Part shown: positions 47,312 to 57,620 of the stretch, one piece after another
Layout: each line of letters starts with the position of its first letter
Position numbering within the stretch: the first letter of the stretch is position 1
DNA from: Symsagittifera roscoffensis
Lineage: Eukaryota; Xenacoelomorpha; Acoela; Convolutidae
Length of the DNA stretch: 60,000 bases
Direction of reading: 5' to 3'
Assembly (NCBI RefSeq): GCF_963678635.1
Contig: NC_087063.1
Span: 83,191,574-83,251,573 of the forward strand
Made by a program: the position numbers and the translations under genes
Notes under the pieces: generated by a model
Database searches by the model: none
What the model saw: the letters and a program-made list of their open reading frames with translations, nothing else
Told to the model about the DNA's origin: nothing

Positions 47312-47386
47312 GATAGGTTATGCAGAATAATTAAGTTTAGGCAATTTTTATAATTGACTAAACTTATTTATTCTGCATAACCTATC
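47312..47386. repeat. Hairpin with 29-bp arms
   Basis: Arms 47312-47340 and 47358-47386 pair with one mismatch around a 17-nt loop, and further A/T pairs extend the stem outward imperfectly. The stem is gataggttatgcagaataat-like. It may be a palindromic MITE end or a small-RNA precursor. Confidence 0.9.
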
Positions 47387-47699
47387 GCATTATTTTTTTA
47401 TACGCAAGTAGAACTAACATTTGTCCTTGCGATACAACACAAACATAAGCATAAATCGAAACAAAACGAAAAACGCTGAAAAATTGGATGAACCTAAATG
47501 TTCGCATGTCTCGATAAAAGATAACTAGGGGTCCAGCTAACAGTGGAGGTGGCTGTTTGATACTTTTGGAATTTTGTATACTGATGCGGTATGAAATGAG
47601 TTATTTCAAAAATTGGGCTTTGTTGTTGGAAAAAACTTAGTTGTTTCTCCACTTAAATAATTAAGACTGAACATTTTTGAGAAATTGGAATCTTCGCAA

Positions 47700-48040
47700 A
47701 AACATAACAATTTTTGTAAATGAGTCGCTGCTTCTGAGGGAGAAACTATCGCTACCGGTTCTTTCGATTTAACACTTCATCTTAGATTTGCTGGGGTAGT
47801 TTCTAAGTAATGTCAAAAAGTTTCTAAACAACTGTCACAACTTGATTTTCCGGAATCGATAACATTTTTCTGTAAGCGAAGGTCCTAACCGTCCGAGATA
47901 TGGGTCAGATATTTCACCCATTGATGTTTTTCGAAGGCTGTAGACAGCAGGGTAAAGTAAAAAAAAAGTACTAGGAGATTATGCATTCACACAGAGTAGG
48001 CGGACTTTCCACTATTGATACCCTTTTTTGAGAATGGAAG
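47700..48040. repeat. Single-unit copy of the 24.9-25.85 kb repeat family
   Basis: gagtcgctgcttctgaggga and gggtagtttctaagtaa match one array unit. The gctgtagacagcagg...ttgatacccttttttga part matches the array tail at 25740-25850. Confidence 0.7.
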
Positions 48041-48529
48041 AATCATTTTCTACCGAACTAAATTTGTTGCATAAAAGAATGTGAAAAAAAACTAAGCGAC
48101 TTTAGCGTCTCAAAAAACTATAAATAAAAAACCAAATCCTGATTTTGTTGAACAGGAGTTTTTGGGTCTTCGAAACTAAGCAATAAACGTTGACTAATCG
48201 GATACATAGTCCGAAACTGTTTTAACCGAAAAAAAATCTTTAAAAAAAAACAAAATTATTCGAAATCGGACTTGGTAAAATTGCAAATTACAGGACTTTC
48301 AATTATGTTAAAATATTTAGAACTAAAACTTTTAAAAAAAAAACGGAAAAAGAAACGCCAAAAATTAGACCTAAAACCATTAACCGGAAAAAATCAACAA
48401 TTTTTCAAGATGTTTACTTGAAAAAAATAATTATTGCCGGAAATGTACTCCACCTAGATGAGGTAGTTTTATTTGAAATTTCAGAAATTGAGCATATCTT
48501 GAAATTTACCATATCTACAAAATTGACCA

Positions 48530-48610
48530 TTCTGTGAACAAAATTATTTATGGGAAAAAAGTCTAGTACCCGATTGCAATACCCTCCTTGCTTATCAAAA
48601 GGGTAATAAA
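48530..48610. repeat. Dispersed repeat module with CCCTTGC...GCAAGGG palindrome
   Basis: Consensus: tgaacaaagttatttacggg, then aaaaaagtctagtaccc, gattgcaatacc and cttgcttatcgcaagggtaa. Other members lie at about 31120-31195, 41220-41285 and 42495-42570, with weaker ones near 9045, 26390, 33070, 37390 and 39440. It looks like the body of a SINE. Confidence 0.6.
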
Positions 48611-48836
48611 ATTAACAAACCTTTCACTTAAATGGTTGTTTGTGGCAAGCAAACCATTTTCGTTTCAAGTCCCGTACCTTAAAATGCTTTTAGAGCCCTA
48701 AGTCATCTTCAAACCTATCTGTCATAAGACCAAGTGGGTTATCTCTATATTTGCAATTATCTTGCATTTACATGAAATTACATTATTTACAGAGATTTGT
48801 GATATAAATACAGACTATGTTACAAAGTTCTGAAGT

Positions 48837-49874
48837 TCACCAATTAGCTTGACTATTATCTCTTTTGGCTTCCTTTCTTCTTAAACTTTCTATTTCAGCA
48901 AATTTCTGTTTCTTTAAATCGTCTATGATCTGCTCTTTAAATTTAGGGTCTTTAGCTGGATCTTCTGTACTTTGTCCTGAGTCTTGGCTTTTCTGAGGGA
49001 AAAAATCGCAGAAGCTCTTCTTCCAATCCTCCCAAGAATGAACATCGCCTCGATTTAACGAGTTCGAATCTGAAGACGGAATTCCAATCGCCATCATATC
49101 ATCATTTCCAGCACTTACTGCGACAGGTTTGCTTTCATCTATTGACACAACTTTCTGCATTGGAGCTCCGAACGCCATGTTATTCATGAACACTTTGAAA
49201 TTTCTTAAAGTTGCCGGAACTTTCTCTGATACAAACAGTACATGCGCTGCATATGTATGAGCAACAAACCTCAGTGCTCTGCCTATCATTTTCTTCTCCA
49301 CCGAATCCAAATTGACGAACAAGTCAAACTTGGTTCCAATTATCAGCAGAGGAACCGGAAACATGGACGACGAATCAAATCCGTTCGCAAAACCCTGCTT
49401 TCTGTCAGAATTATTCCGATCTACAGATCGTTTCACGTCTGCATTCGCGGCCAACGCCTTTTCGATCTGCTGTTTGAGCTCTACAATGAAGTGCTCCATT
49501 GTGAACCAAATAGTCTGAGGCTGAGACAAATCAAGGGTCAGAACAACTGATAGCCCTGTAACCGTTTCGGGAGTAATTATTGCTTCTGTAAGGTCGCTCA
49601 AAAATGTACCGCCAGCCAGCTCCCATAAATTCACGACGTCTTTTTCAAGAGAAAAGGACTTCGGTCTTCTTGCGAATGTGTACTCTAGCGCAACTGATGG
49701 CTTGGGACGCTCTTCGTTCTTTTCGCGAAACTTAAGAAGCAATGAGGTTTTGCCAGATTGCTTAGCACCTACAAATAGAACAGACCTGTCTTCTCCAAGC
49801 AGCTTCTCTTCCCTCTTCTTTTGATTTTGAGCCTGCACTTCGTCGCAGGCTAGTGACCACACAGTATCCGCCAT
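48837..49874 (-). CDS. DYNC2LI1: Cytoplasmic dynein 2 light intermediate chain 1
   Basis: 345 residues, close to the human length of about 351, in one uninterrupted coding exon. The protein is a subunit of dynein-2, the motor for retrograde intraflagellar transport in cilia, and stabilises the heavy chain. Seen: a P-loop GAKQSGKT at 36-43, ALEYTFARR, NLWELAGGT (a G3-like site), VVLTLDLSQP, then VPLLIIGTKFD (a G4-like TKFD), ALRFVAHTYAAHVLF, and the C-terminal DPAKDPKFKEQIID followed by a Glu/Lys helix. These match the DYNC2LI1 order throughout; the cytoplasmic dynein-1 chains are much longer. No disabling change is visible. A pyrimidine-AG acceptor (tttcatttgcag) ends 7 nt before the ATG, with a minimal ATG-TAA between. 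Confidence 0.96.
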   Translation of the reverse strand: MADTVWSLACDEVQAQNQKKREEKLLGEDRSVLFVGAKQSGKTSLLLKFREKNEERPKPSVALEYTFARRPKSFSLEKDVVNLWELAGGTFLSDLTEAIITPETVTGLSVVLTLDLSQPQTIWFTMEHFIVELKQQIEKALAANADVKRSVDRNNSDRKQGFANGFDSSSMFPVPLLIIGTKFDLFVNLDSVEKKMIGRALRFVAHTYAAHVLFVSEKVPATLRNFKVFMNNMAFGAPMQKVVSIDESKPVAVSAGNDDMMAIGIPSSDSNSLNRGDVHSWEDWKKSFCDFFPQKSQDSGQSTEDPAKDPKFKEQIIDDLKKQKFAEIESLRRKEAKRDNSQANW

Positions 49875-50147
49875 TTACATCTGCAAATGAAATATTCCTT
49901 CAGCTAAAATTTCAACATCTGACATAGATTCCCATACTATATATCATATTTCATACCTCAGATTAAAAGTAACCTGTGTTGTGGCGGTATGTTTTCCAAT
50001 TTAAAGATAAAAATATACACATTTTTCGTTTATTATTTTCGGCAATAAACTTTAATAAATTAAAGAACATAGGCGCTACGCGCAATACACCGAAGGCATA
50101 GAAACTGAAGATAAAACCAAACAACTTGAACAACTAATAATTGAAGA
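49875..50147. promoter_or_regulatory. DYNC2LI1 5' flank
   Basis: Must contain the promoter. The only clear sign is the splice-acceptor-like tttcatttgcag (minus strand, about 49882-49893), which implies either a 5'UTR intron or leader trans-splicing. Confidence 0.4.
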
Positions 50148-50424
50148 ATAACAGTTCTAGAACAAAAAATCGTACTAATACATGTATACACCAAAATTTT
50201 GCTATATCGAGAAAGAGCCTGAAATAACAGTTCTAGAACTAAAAATCGTACTAACACATGTATAGGTTAAATTTTTGATATATCAACGAAGATCATAAAA
50301 TAACACTTCTAGAACTAAAAATCGTACTAACACATGTATACACCAAAATTTTACTATATTGACAAAGAGCCTGAATAACAGTTCGTGAGCTAAAAATCGT
50401 ACGAACACATGTATACACCAAAAT
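50148..50424. repeat. Minisatellite, 75-76 bp unit, about 3.6 copies
   Basis: Units start ataacagttctagaac near 50148, 50224, 50300 and 50375 and share aaaaatcgtactaacacatg. Unit 2 differs mainly in its middle (taggttaaatttttga). Lies 270 bp upstream of DYNC2LI1. Confidence 0.9.
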
Positions 50425-50789
50425 AAATAAAGATGAACAAATAAAGAAACAAACATACGCAATCACGTGACATAGCGCGATATAGTACAGCCCACATGAT
50501 AATTGATAACTGTGGACGTTATTTGTCGACACTTGACAACAGACAACATTAAAAAAAAAACCCCGTTACACGATACCATAACACCTTGACTAAAGTCTTC
50601 GGTGTAATAAGATATTATAACGCATAGGCACTTCATGATACAAGTTTGCAATCGGGATAAGGGTTTTTTCTAATTTCGAATTGTGCCTGTCATGCTTGCT
50701 CTTGTAGCAGAAACCGAAAATCAAAAGAGAACGGCCAAAAAATTCAGCCCTGAGCCCAGTTGCCATTCGCAATTGGTCTATATAAACAT

Positions 50790-51160
50790 GACTTGAGTAG
50801 AGTTGTCTTGATCCTGATAGGAGACTAGAAGAACACTTCAGGCAAGCTGTCCGGAAGGCAAGTTGTCATACAAGTGAACCATTGTGCAGCTAGAGTAAAC
50901 CAAGAACTGATTCAAATGAACACGAACTGTTCGAAAGGTCCAGAACGTGACTTTTCCTTCAAACTGACAAAATTTCTACAGCTTACTTACTTTTTTCAGG
51001 CAACTTGCATCTCTTCCACGATTCAAGTGAACCACAGTTTTGTATGAACCAAAGTTCAGGCAAGCTATCAGGAAGTTTGATTCATATAAGTGAACCATTG
51101 AGCATGTAGAGTGAACCGCAACTTGACCTATCGGTCCATATTATGATTTGTAATTTAAAA
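50790..51160. repeat. Diverged repeat pair (also at 54970-55130)
   Basis: Blocks with aggcaagct-gtc-ggaag and agtgaaccattg-gca occur near 50840-50900 and 51058-51115. A more diverged third copy at 54970-55130 shares gagtagaagtgtct, cctgacag and gcgaaccaatgga. No gene is seen. Confidence 0.55.
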
Positions 51161-51244
51161 CTACAGACCATTCCAACTTGACGAAATAATTCCATACCTC
51201 CTTTTGAAGCGATCACAAATAACGGCTATTGTCTACTGCTGGAC

Positions 51245-51980
51245 AAAGAACACTGCCGATATCTTCGAAGATCTGCAGGAAACAGATATAGTTGTCATCA
51301 AGAGAATATCTCATATTAGAGAGTATCTCCAGCTACATATACCACTATCGTCCAAATATTAGGATATCGAGATCACTTAACCGGCAATTTTTCGAAAACA
51401 CAGGGAGACAGAACAAGAAGCCATGGCAGGGACGTTTTGTAGGGTAAAGACGCGAATGACGCAGCTGTGGGATTTCAGAAGCAGTAAGATACTATTTATC
51501 CGCTAGGGCCTCTCATTTTTGCGGTCACCCTGCACTCTCTTGTCGAATCTCTCAAGTCGGAAGTCCCCGGTCTCACCCTCAACTGCTGGTAATTGAGGGT
51601 GAGGGTGAGACCAAAGAACACTGCCGATATCTTCGAAGATCTGCAGGAAACAGATATAGTTGTCATCAAGAGAATATCTCATATTAGAGAGTATCTCCAG
51701 CTACATATACCACTATCGTCCAAATATTAGGATATCGAGATCACTTAACCGGCAATTTTTCGAAAACACAGGGAGACAGAACAAGAAGCCATGGCAGGGA
51801 CGTTTTGTAGGGTAAAGACGCGAATGACGCAGCTGTGGGATTTCAGAAGCAGTAAGATACTATTTATCCGCTAGGGCCTCTCATTTTTGCGGTCACCCTG
51901 CACTCTCTTGTCGAATCTCTCAAGTCGGAAGTCCCCGGTCTCACCCTCAACTGCTGGTACCTTGATGATGGTATTTGTGC
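51245..51980. repeat. Tandem duplication, unit 368 bp (51245-51612 and 51613-51980)
   Basis: The copies appear identical over the shared part. The first copy includes the LINE target site and the first about 100 bp of the LINE, so the duplication came after the LINE insertion. The junction 51593-51612 is an inverted copy of LINE sequence at 51569-51582 (ggtctcaccctcaa). Confidence 0.93.
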
Positions 51981-53605
51981 CGGCGACGAAGACACCTTGC
52001 TCAAGGCTCTCGAATTCATCACTTCCAACGGCTTGCATCTCGGCCTCAAAGTCAAGCACAGTAAGTGTGAGTTGTGGGCCCCTGTGGAGTTCTCGTCCAT
52101 CCCCGTTTCTATCCCGAGAGCAGCGTCTAATGGCTTTGAGCTTCTTGGCGCCCCCATTGGTGATACTGAGTTCTCAGTTAAAGTCCTGGACAAACGCATC
52201 TCGAAAGCCACCAAATGTCTTGAAAAGTTACCTCTTCTTGATGACCCCCAGCTCTCACTTGGCATCACTCGCACTTGCCTTGCTGCTCCCAAGCTGACGT
52301 ACTCTCTTCGCACTCAGCCGCCCTCTCAGCCTGTCGCAGCTTCCCTGCAAGTTTTTGATGAACTCCGCGATGCTCTTTCTGTCATAGTTGGCTCACCTGT
52401 TCCTGATCTTGCCTGGTCCCAGTCTTCCCTGCCTATCAAAGATGGCGGACTTGGCGTCCGGCAAGCTCGCGACCAACACATCCCTGCCTTCCTAGAGTCT
52501 TCGTGTCAGTCAGCTCATTTGGTCTCGTTTCTTACCGAATGCGACATCACTGATACGCCGGAGTTCCTGCGTGCCTCTAACGACTTCCGTGAACAGTCTG
52601 GAAGCGTTAACACTCCCGGTTTTACTCAAGAATCTTTCCAAGAGAAACTCGATAAGGCCACCTACAACGCTTTCTTCTCGTCTCTTCCCGATTCCCGCGA
52701 GCAAGCTCGTCTTCAGTCGCTCTCTCTGCCTTACGCCGGCGCTTGGCTTACCGCAGTCCCCATTAAAGGTCTTGGCCTGCACCTGCTTCCTGCTGAGTTC
52801 CAAGCTGCTGTCAGATACCGCCTTGCTCTTCCTGTGTTCGCGTCTGCTCGTAGGTGCCCCGCGTGTCCGTCTGGCATTCTGGACGTCCTCGGGGACCACG
52901 CTGTCGCTTGTGGGGGGGAATGGTGGCCGGATCTCCCGTCACGACAGACTACGGGACATTATTTTCAATGCTACCACGGCTGCCTCTTTAGCCCCCATCA
53001 AGGAGCAACGGAACCTCATCCCTGGAGAACGGTCCAAACCCGGCGATATTTTTGTCCCTACTTGGAGCGCTGGTCGCCCAGCTGCTTTCGACGTCACCGT
53101 GACATCCCCGCTGCAGTTATCTCTTCTCTCTCGTGCGGCGGAGACCCCCGGGGCGTCCCTGGAAGTTGCTGAGGACCGCAAATTTTCGAAACACGAGAAA
53201 AACTGTGAGGAACAAGGAATCAGTTTTTTCCCGTTAGCAGTCGAAACGCTCGGGGGTTGGTCCGCTTTAGCTATCAAAACCCTCATGTCAGTTGCTATCC
53301 TCGCTGATGCCAGACGCTCTGGTTTACGTGACGCTCGTGTTGCCCCAGTTCGCCTTCTCCAGAGCCTCTCAGTGTGCCTCATGAGAGGAAACGCCACTAT
53401 GATTGTCAGTCGGGCCATCTAGTCTTGTGCAGTTTATTACGTTTTTGCCTTCCCAATTCTGGTGCTCCTTTGTTCCTTTGCTGTTAGTGCATTCCCCCTC
53501 TCTTTTCAATCCTCAATGGTTCATCCCACATTTGTTGTTTGTTTTGTATTTGGTGTTTGTTGTGTATTCGGTAATTATATAATTAATTAAATAAAAAACT
53601 ATTGA
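51865..53605 (+). mobile_element. 5'-truncated non-LTR retrotransposon with restriction-like endonuclease
   Basis: An 18-bp target duplication, aagcagtaagatactatt, flanks it (51847-51864 and 53606-53623). The element begins inside reverse transcriptase motif B (PLGPLIFAVTLHSLVESL) and keeps the catalytic YLDD (51958-51969). The thumb follows, then CPACPSGILDVLGDHAVAC (a CCHC knuckle, about 52855-52911) and, in another frame, PGDIFV...GRPAAFDVTV, a PD-(D/E)xK-like nuclease as in R2-type elements. A G7 run at 52912-52918 causes the +1 shift; six Gs would keep one frame to the stop at 53422. GC content and codon use differ sharply from the host. Truncation makes it immobile. Confidence 0.85.
51997..53422 (+). 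pseudogene. Reverse transcriptase / endonuclease C-terminal ORF, frameshifted
   Basis: The frame is open from the element's 5' edge to the G7 run at 52912-52918. It then continues in the frame that ends at 53420-53422. Residues after the shift include RHDRLRDIIFNATTAASLAP. Apart from this shift and the missing 5' part I see no inactivating changes, so the insertion is fairly recent. Confidence 0.8.
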
Positions 53606-53623
53606 AAGCAGTAAGATACTATT

Positions 53624-55886
53624 GATTTTTTATTGCTAAGTGCCGCATGCTAAATTTTTTTAGATGGGGTCAGATAAAATGGGCCCTTCCGTCACGCGGC
53701 GGTCCGTGCACAGGTTGGATACGGCCATACCAACGCCATATGAATACATCGTCAAAGTTTTATGAATAAATCAAGTCGATTTTAAAGCATCCAGAGAATT
53801 GCCAACAGTATACTTTAGACAAGTTTGTTATTTGTTCATTATCTTGGATCAATTTGTATATTTTAACAAAATTTTCATCCTGTTGATGCACAATTTGTGC
53901 AAAACATTTGAATTAGCATTTCAAAAACAATTTCTTTATTTTACTTTAAATTTATTTTTTCAAATCGTTGGAGTCATTTCTAGAATTTTCATCATGTCTT
54001 GAGGACCTGAATTCATTTACTTGAGCCTATTTTGTCGATTATGCTGAGAGAGGTTCGTTTCAAGTTGATCCAGCTGAAATGGATTAACAGCACATTTTCT
54101 AACAAAAACTAATAGAAGTAATGGGTGCCCATCCCTGTTTTGAATGGCTGTTCGCTTGTTTTAGGTATCTAAATAACTGGCCATGGGGGCATTCTTATTT
54201 CTAAATAAAGCGGGCGTATTTTCGCAGTGGCTTTTAAGCTCTTAAGATCCTAAAGTTGCGCATATAAGCGAACCGTGATTTGGCGCTTATCAATTTTGAC
54301 TCCATATGTAACACAGGTAAACTATTCTTACAATTTTACAGAAAAAAAAATTATAGAAACTGAATTACCAGTGTGCATATCAGAAGGATTCGAATTTCAT
54401 TTTTTGAATGAAAACATAAAAAATGAGTGCACTAATTTAATTTAATCCAATGACTCTTCCATAAGTTGAAAAAACAAATTCGTACACGCGTTGGAGAACG
54501 AATGACCTCCAACGAAAACTCCAAACGAAGAATTACACAATTTCACAATTACACATTTTCACAATTGTGTAATTTCAAAATTACACAATTTTTCAAAAAA
54601 ATTCTAATTTTCGAAACAAATTTTGTGATCTTTGAAATCTTTTCAATGTAAAACACTCTGAATTCCAATTGTAGATATCTGATGATGCCAGTTTTGCAAA
54701 AAAATTTTATATTATGTTTAATAATTAACTTTTTTGACTTCTAACTATTTTAAATAAAACCTAATGTCAATAACTGTGCCATCCGGTCATAATACGAGAA
54801 AGTTTTGCGTTGAGTTAAATTTTTCAACGTTTCAAATTGAGCCTGTCCTGAACAGTCTCTTCGTGATAACTGAATGTCAAAGGTAAAAATCAGAACATCC
54901 GAAATTTTAACTGCGAAGACTGCTAAATTAGTTTTTAGTCAATCAACTTTTCGCAAATGGCTCAATGAAACATCAATTGAGTAGAAGTGTCTCGTTCCTG
55001 ACAGAAATCTAGAACAGCGCTTCCCCTTCGCAAACTGGCAGACCAGCACTCATGAGCGAACCAATGGACAACAAATTTAGGGAGGTATCCAATTGAAGTT
55101 AAACGACGGTCCAAAATTTAATAAAAAATTGCGAAACTTTTTGAGCTATTTAGTGATCTTAATATCGGCTTCATTTCGATACTGAAATACATTCCAGCCC
55201 AATTATATTTTCTTGAGCACTTTCTTGAGAATTTAAATACATGAGTATTTTATCAGCTTATAATTAGATACGGTTTAGGTTGATTCGTTTGAAACTAGCG
55301 ACCCGGTGCAGCACTTGCTGCATTAAATTGATTTTAATATAAGTTTCAATTCATATACAAATATGCAAAGAAACATAGTTAGTTTATTTTGGTGTCGAAG
55401 GTCACCGGGTCCAAGACACTATCTTCAATCAACAGAAATCTATGGCCGCTCCTCCTTCTCTCCAGGACCTACGGAAAAGGAATAGAGGTCTCCAAGAAAC
55501 CTGGAAGCCTCGGCTAAGACAAACCTCAGCACAACAGACTGTTCAAAAAGAAAAAAAAGACAAACGTAAATCTTACTGTTAAAATTGAAAATTAAAAAAA
55601 AACGTATACAGCTGTCAAATAAGACACATGTATGTCAGGGTACAACTCATAAATTATGCTTCATGTCCCTAAAACTGTTTAAAAAAGGATTAATGAAAAC
55701 AAAAAATTTTTAAAACGATTTCCCATTGGAATTTTTTAAAAAATTTAAGAAATATTCAAGTAAAAACTCAATTTGAATTACAATGATCAGATTATACAAA
55801 CTAAAAGAAACTGTAATGTATTTGCTGCCGTGTGATCATTTTATAAGAACGTTCAGGAGATTAAAACGCTGTTCTCCCAAACCACA
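53624..55886. other. AT-rich stretch, low-complexity repeats only
   Basis: 54530-54600 is built from reiterated acacaattt/cacaattaca words. The diverged repeat at 54970-55130 is noted above. No gene is seen. Confidence 0.5.
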
Positions 55887-56360
55887 ATGAAGCCAAATGA
55901 GATCAAATCAGAAGCAAAAACCAAGGTACCGATAAACGCAACGCCGAAACAAGAAAATCAAAACGGAATCCGCGGCATCCCTGAACTAAACGACAAAGAT
56001 CAAAGAAAAAGACAAGAAAATGACCTCCAACAAGTAAAGGAAATCTTGGAGCACATGCAAATTGTGCCAGAGATAGTTGATCTGTTCCGGATGGGTCAAC
56101 GACAGGAAGGCAAGGACCGAACCATACTGGTAAAAGTCCCAATTTGGCAGAAACAACTAATACTATCATCCGCTTGCCGCCCAAAACTATATGACAAACC
56201 TGTGTTTGTCAGCCGCGAGCTATCAGTGGATGAAGCAAAATTTGAAAATCAAGCACTGCAAAAACGGCGGGAGCTCATAAACGAAAACATCGATAAACAA
56301 AACCTGCGCATCCGCGATGGAAAACTCTATGTAACATTCGTCTACTGCAGTCACACATGA
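55887..56360 (+). CDS. LINE ORF1-like nucleic-acid-binding protein
   Basis: 157 residues from ATG (55887) to TGA. IRGIPELNDKDQRKRQENDL, then VDLFRMGQRQEGKDRTILVKV, then FVSRELSVDEAKFE, then RRELI...LRIRDGKLYVTF follow the layout of the RRM-plus-C-terminal region of LINE-encoded ORF1-type proteins. There IRG-x-PE, R-x-G and (L)RIRDGKLYV are recurrent. No endonuclease or polymerase follows within the window, so it is an isolated 3'-truncated piece or an orphan ORF. A domesticated single-copy gene cannot be excluded. Confidence 0.6.
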   Translation: MKPNEIKSEAKTKVPINATPKQENQNGIRGIPELNDKDQRKRQENDLQQVKEILEHMQIVPEIVDLFRMGQRQEGKDRTILVKVPIWQKQLILSSACRPKLYDKPVFVSRELSVDEAKFENQALQKRRELINENIDKQNLRIRDGKLYVTFVYCSHT

Positions 56361-57620
56361 GGCTTAAGAAAAATAGGCCCTATAACTATTGGCTCAAGAG
56401 TCAGGGACACTATCTCTTGTGTTTTTCTACCTCAAATCAGTCGGAGCCAATTCGGTTCGTTTGTGACATGAGACTACGACTCGTTACAGCTTAAAGGCTA
56501 CTACTAAAATATCCCCCCACTCTAGAATTAAGAACGTCCTCATACTTAGGTCTCTAGATACCCAAAATACATGAACGCCGTTAAAAACCGGGTTGGAACA
56601 ATCCGTTAAGTTACTTTTATTTAGACAGTGGAACTTTGATCCATTTCAGATGGATCAACCTAAAACTCGCCTTACCTCAACATAATAATCACAAAACACA
56701 CTCTAGAAATTTAAATGTGTACTCACATTGTAGCACGCTCAAGAACTGGGAGTAATCAAGTCGGTAATCAACTCGAGAATCAAATAATGTAATTAAAATG
56801 AGTTTAATGTTTGTCAGTTTTAACAACAAGAACAAGTTCGTACTCTAGACTATAATTTCTCGTGAACCATTGGGACACTCAAGCTGTCCACCTTTCCACC
56901 GAAGGTTCACTCTAGTCCAGTTTAGAATAGTACTCCAGTCAAGTCACAAAAATCCAGTTCGTGGGAATACTCTTGTCTCTGTTTCGAATGGGACAGCTCT
57001 ACTCTAGGTTATTGCTGTGTCGGAAACTGCGAATAGCAATTTCCTTCCGATTTTTCTTGCAACTTTCCCGCGATTGTCACTCGATTGTTCTGACTTCTCT
57101 TTCTTGACTTTCAGTTATCGCGAGAAAATCGTGCATGACATGCTCCATTCGAATTTTTGAAAAACTTAATTTCACCCTAAAATCAAGTGCTCTTGCTTTT
57201 CTCAAGGTCAAACTTCCAAATATGACCGACTGGCACATACTCCCCGGACTCAAGATCGATGTCCTCATCGCGTGCTGTCGTCTGCCAGTGAGTCCCCGAA
57301 AACCGAGTGTTGCTCAAGGTACAGTGCCAGTGGTCATTTACAGAAGTTTGCAGCAGACTTAAGCTTATCTACACCCCAAAATTCACGGCCATGTAAAATT
57401 TTCACACTATCGCTAAACAGCAATCAAAATCTGTGACATTCGACCAGAATGGCCAAAATGCAATCTCTGCAGAATTCGGAATATTAGCAGTAAGCCTTCC
57501 GGATTGGTGGTTTTTAAGAACTAAGGGCGTTATTGGAACGTTTAGCCAAACGGTGAAGGCTGGAATATTCTAGTATTTTAAAGTTTCAAAAATTCGAATG
57601 ATGACGTCACATTTCTGAGA
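56361..57620. other. GC-richer stretch without recognised genes
   Basis: Composition rises after the ORF1-like gene. No exon or transposon motif was found. It could be the untranslated or non-coding part of the same element. Confidence 0.4.

Noticed and set aside
49242-49550. Plus-strand frames of 68 and 102 codons inside DYNC2LI1
   Set aside because: Antisense shadows of an intact conserved gene.
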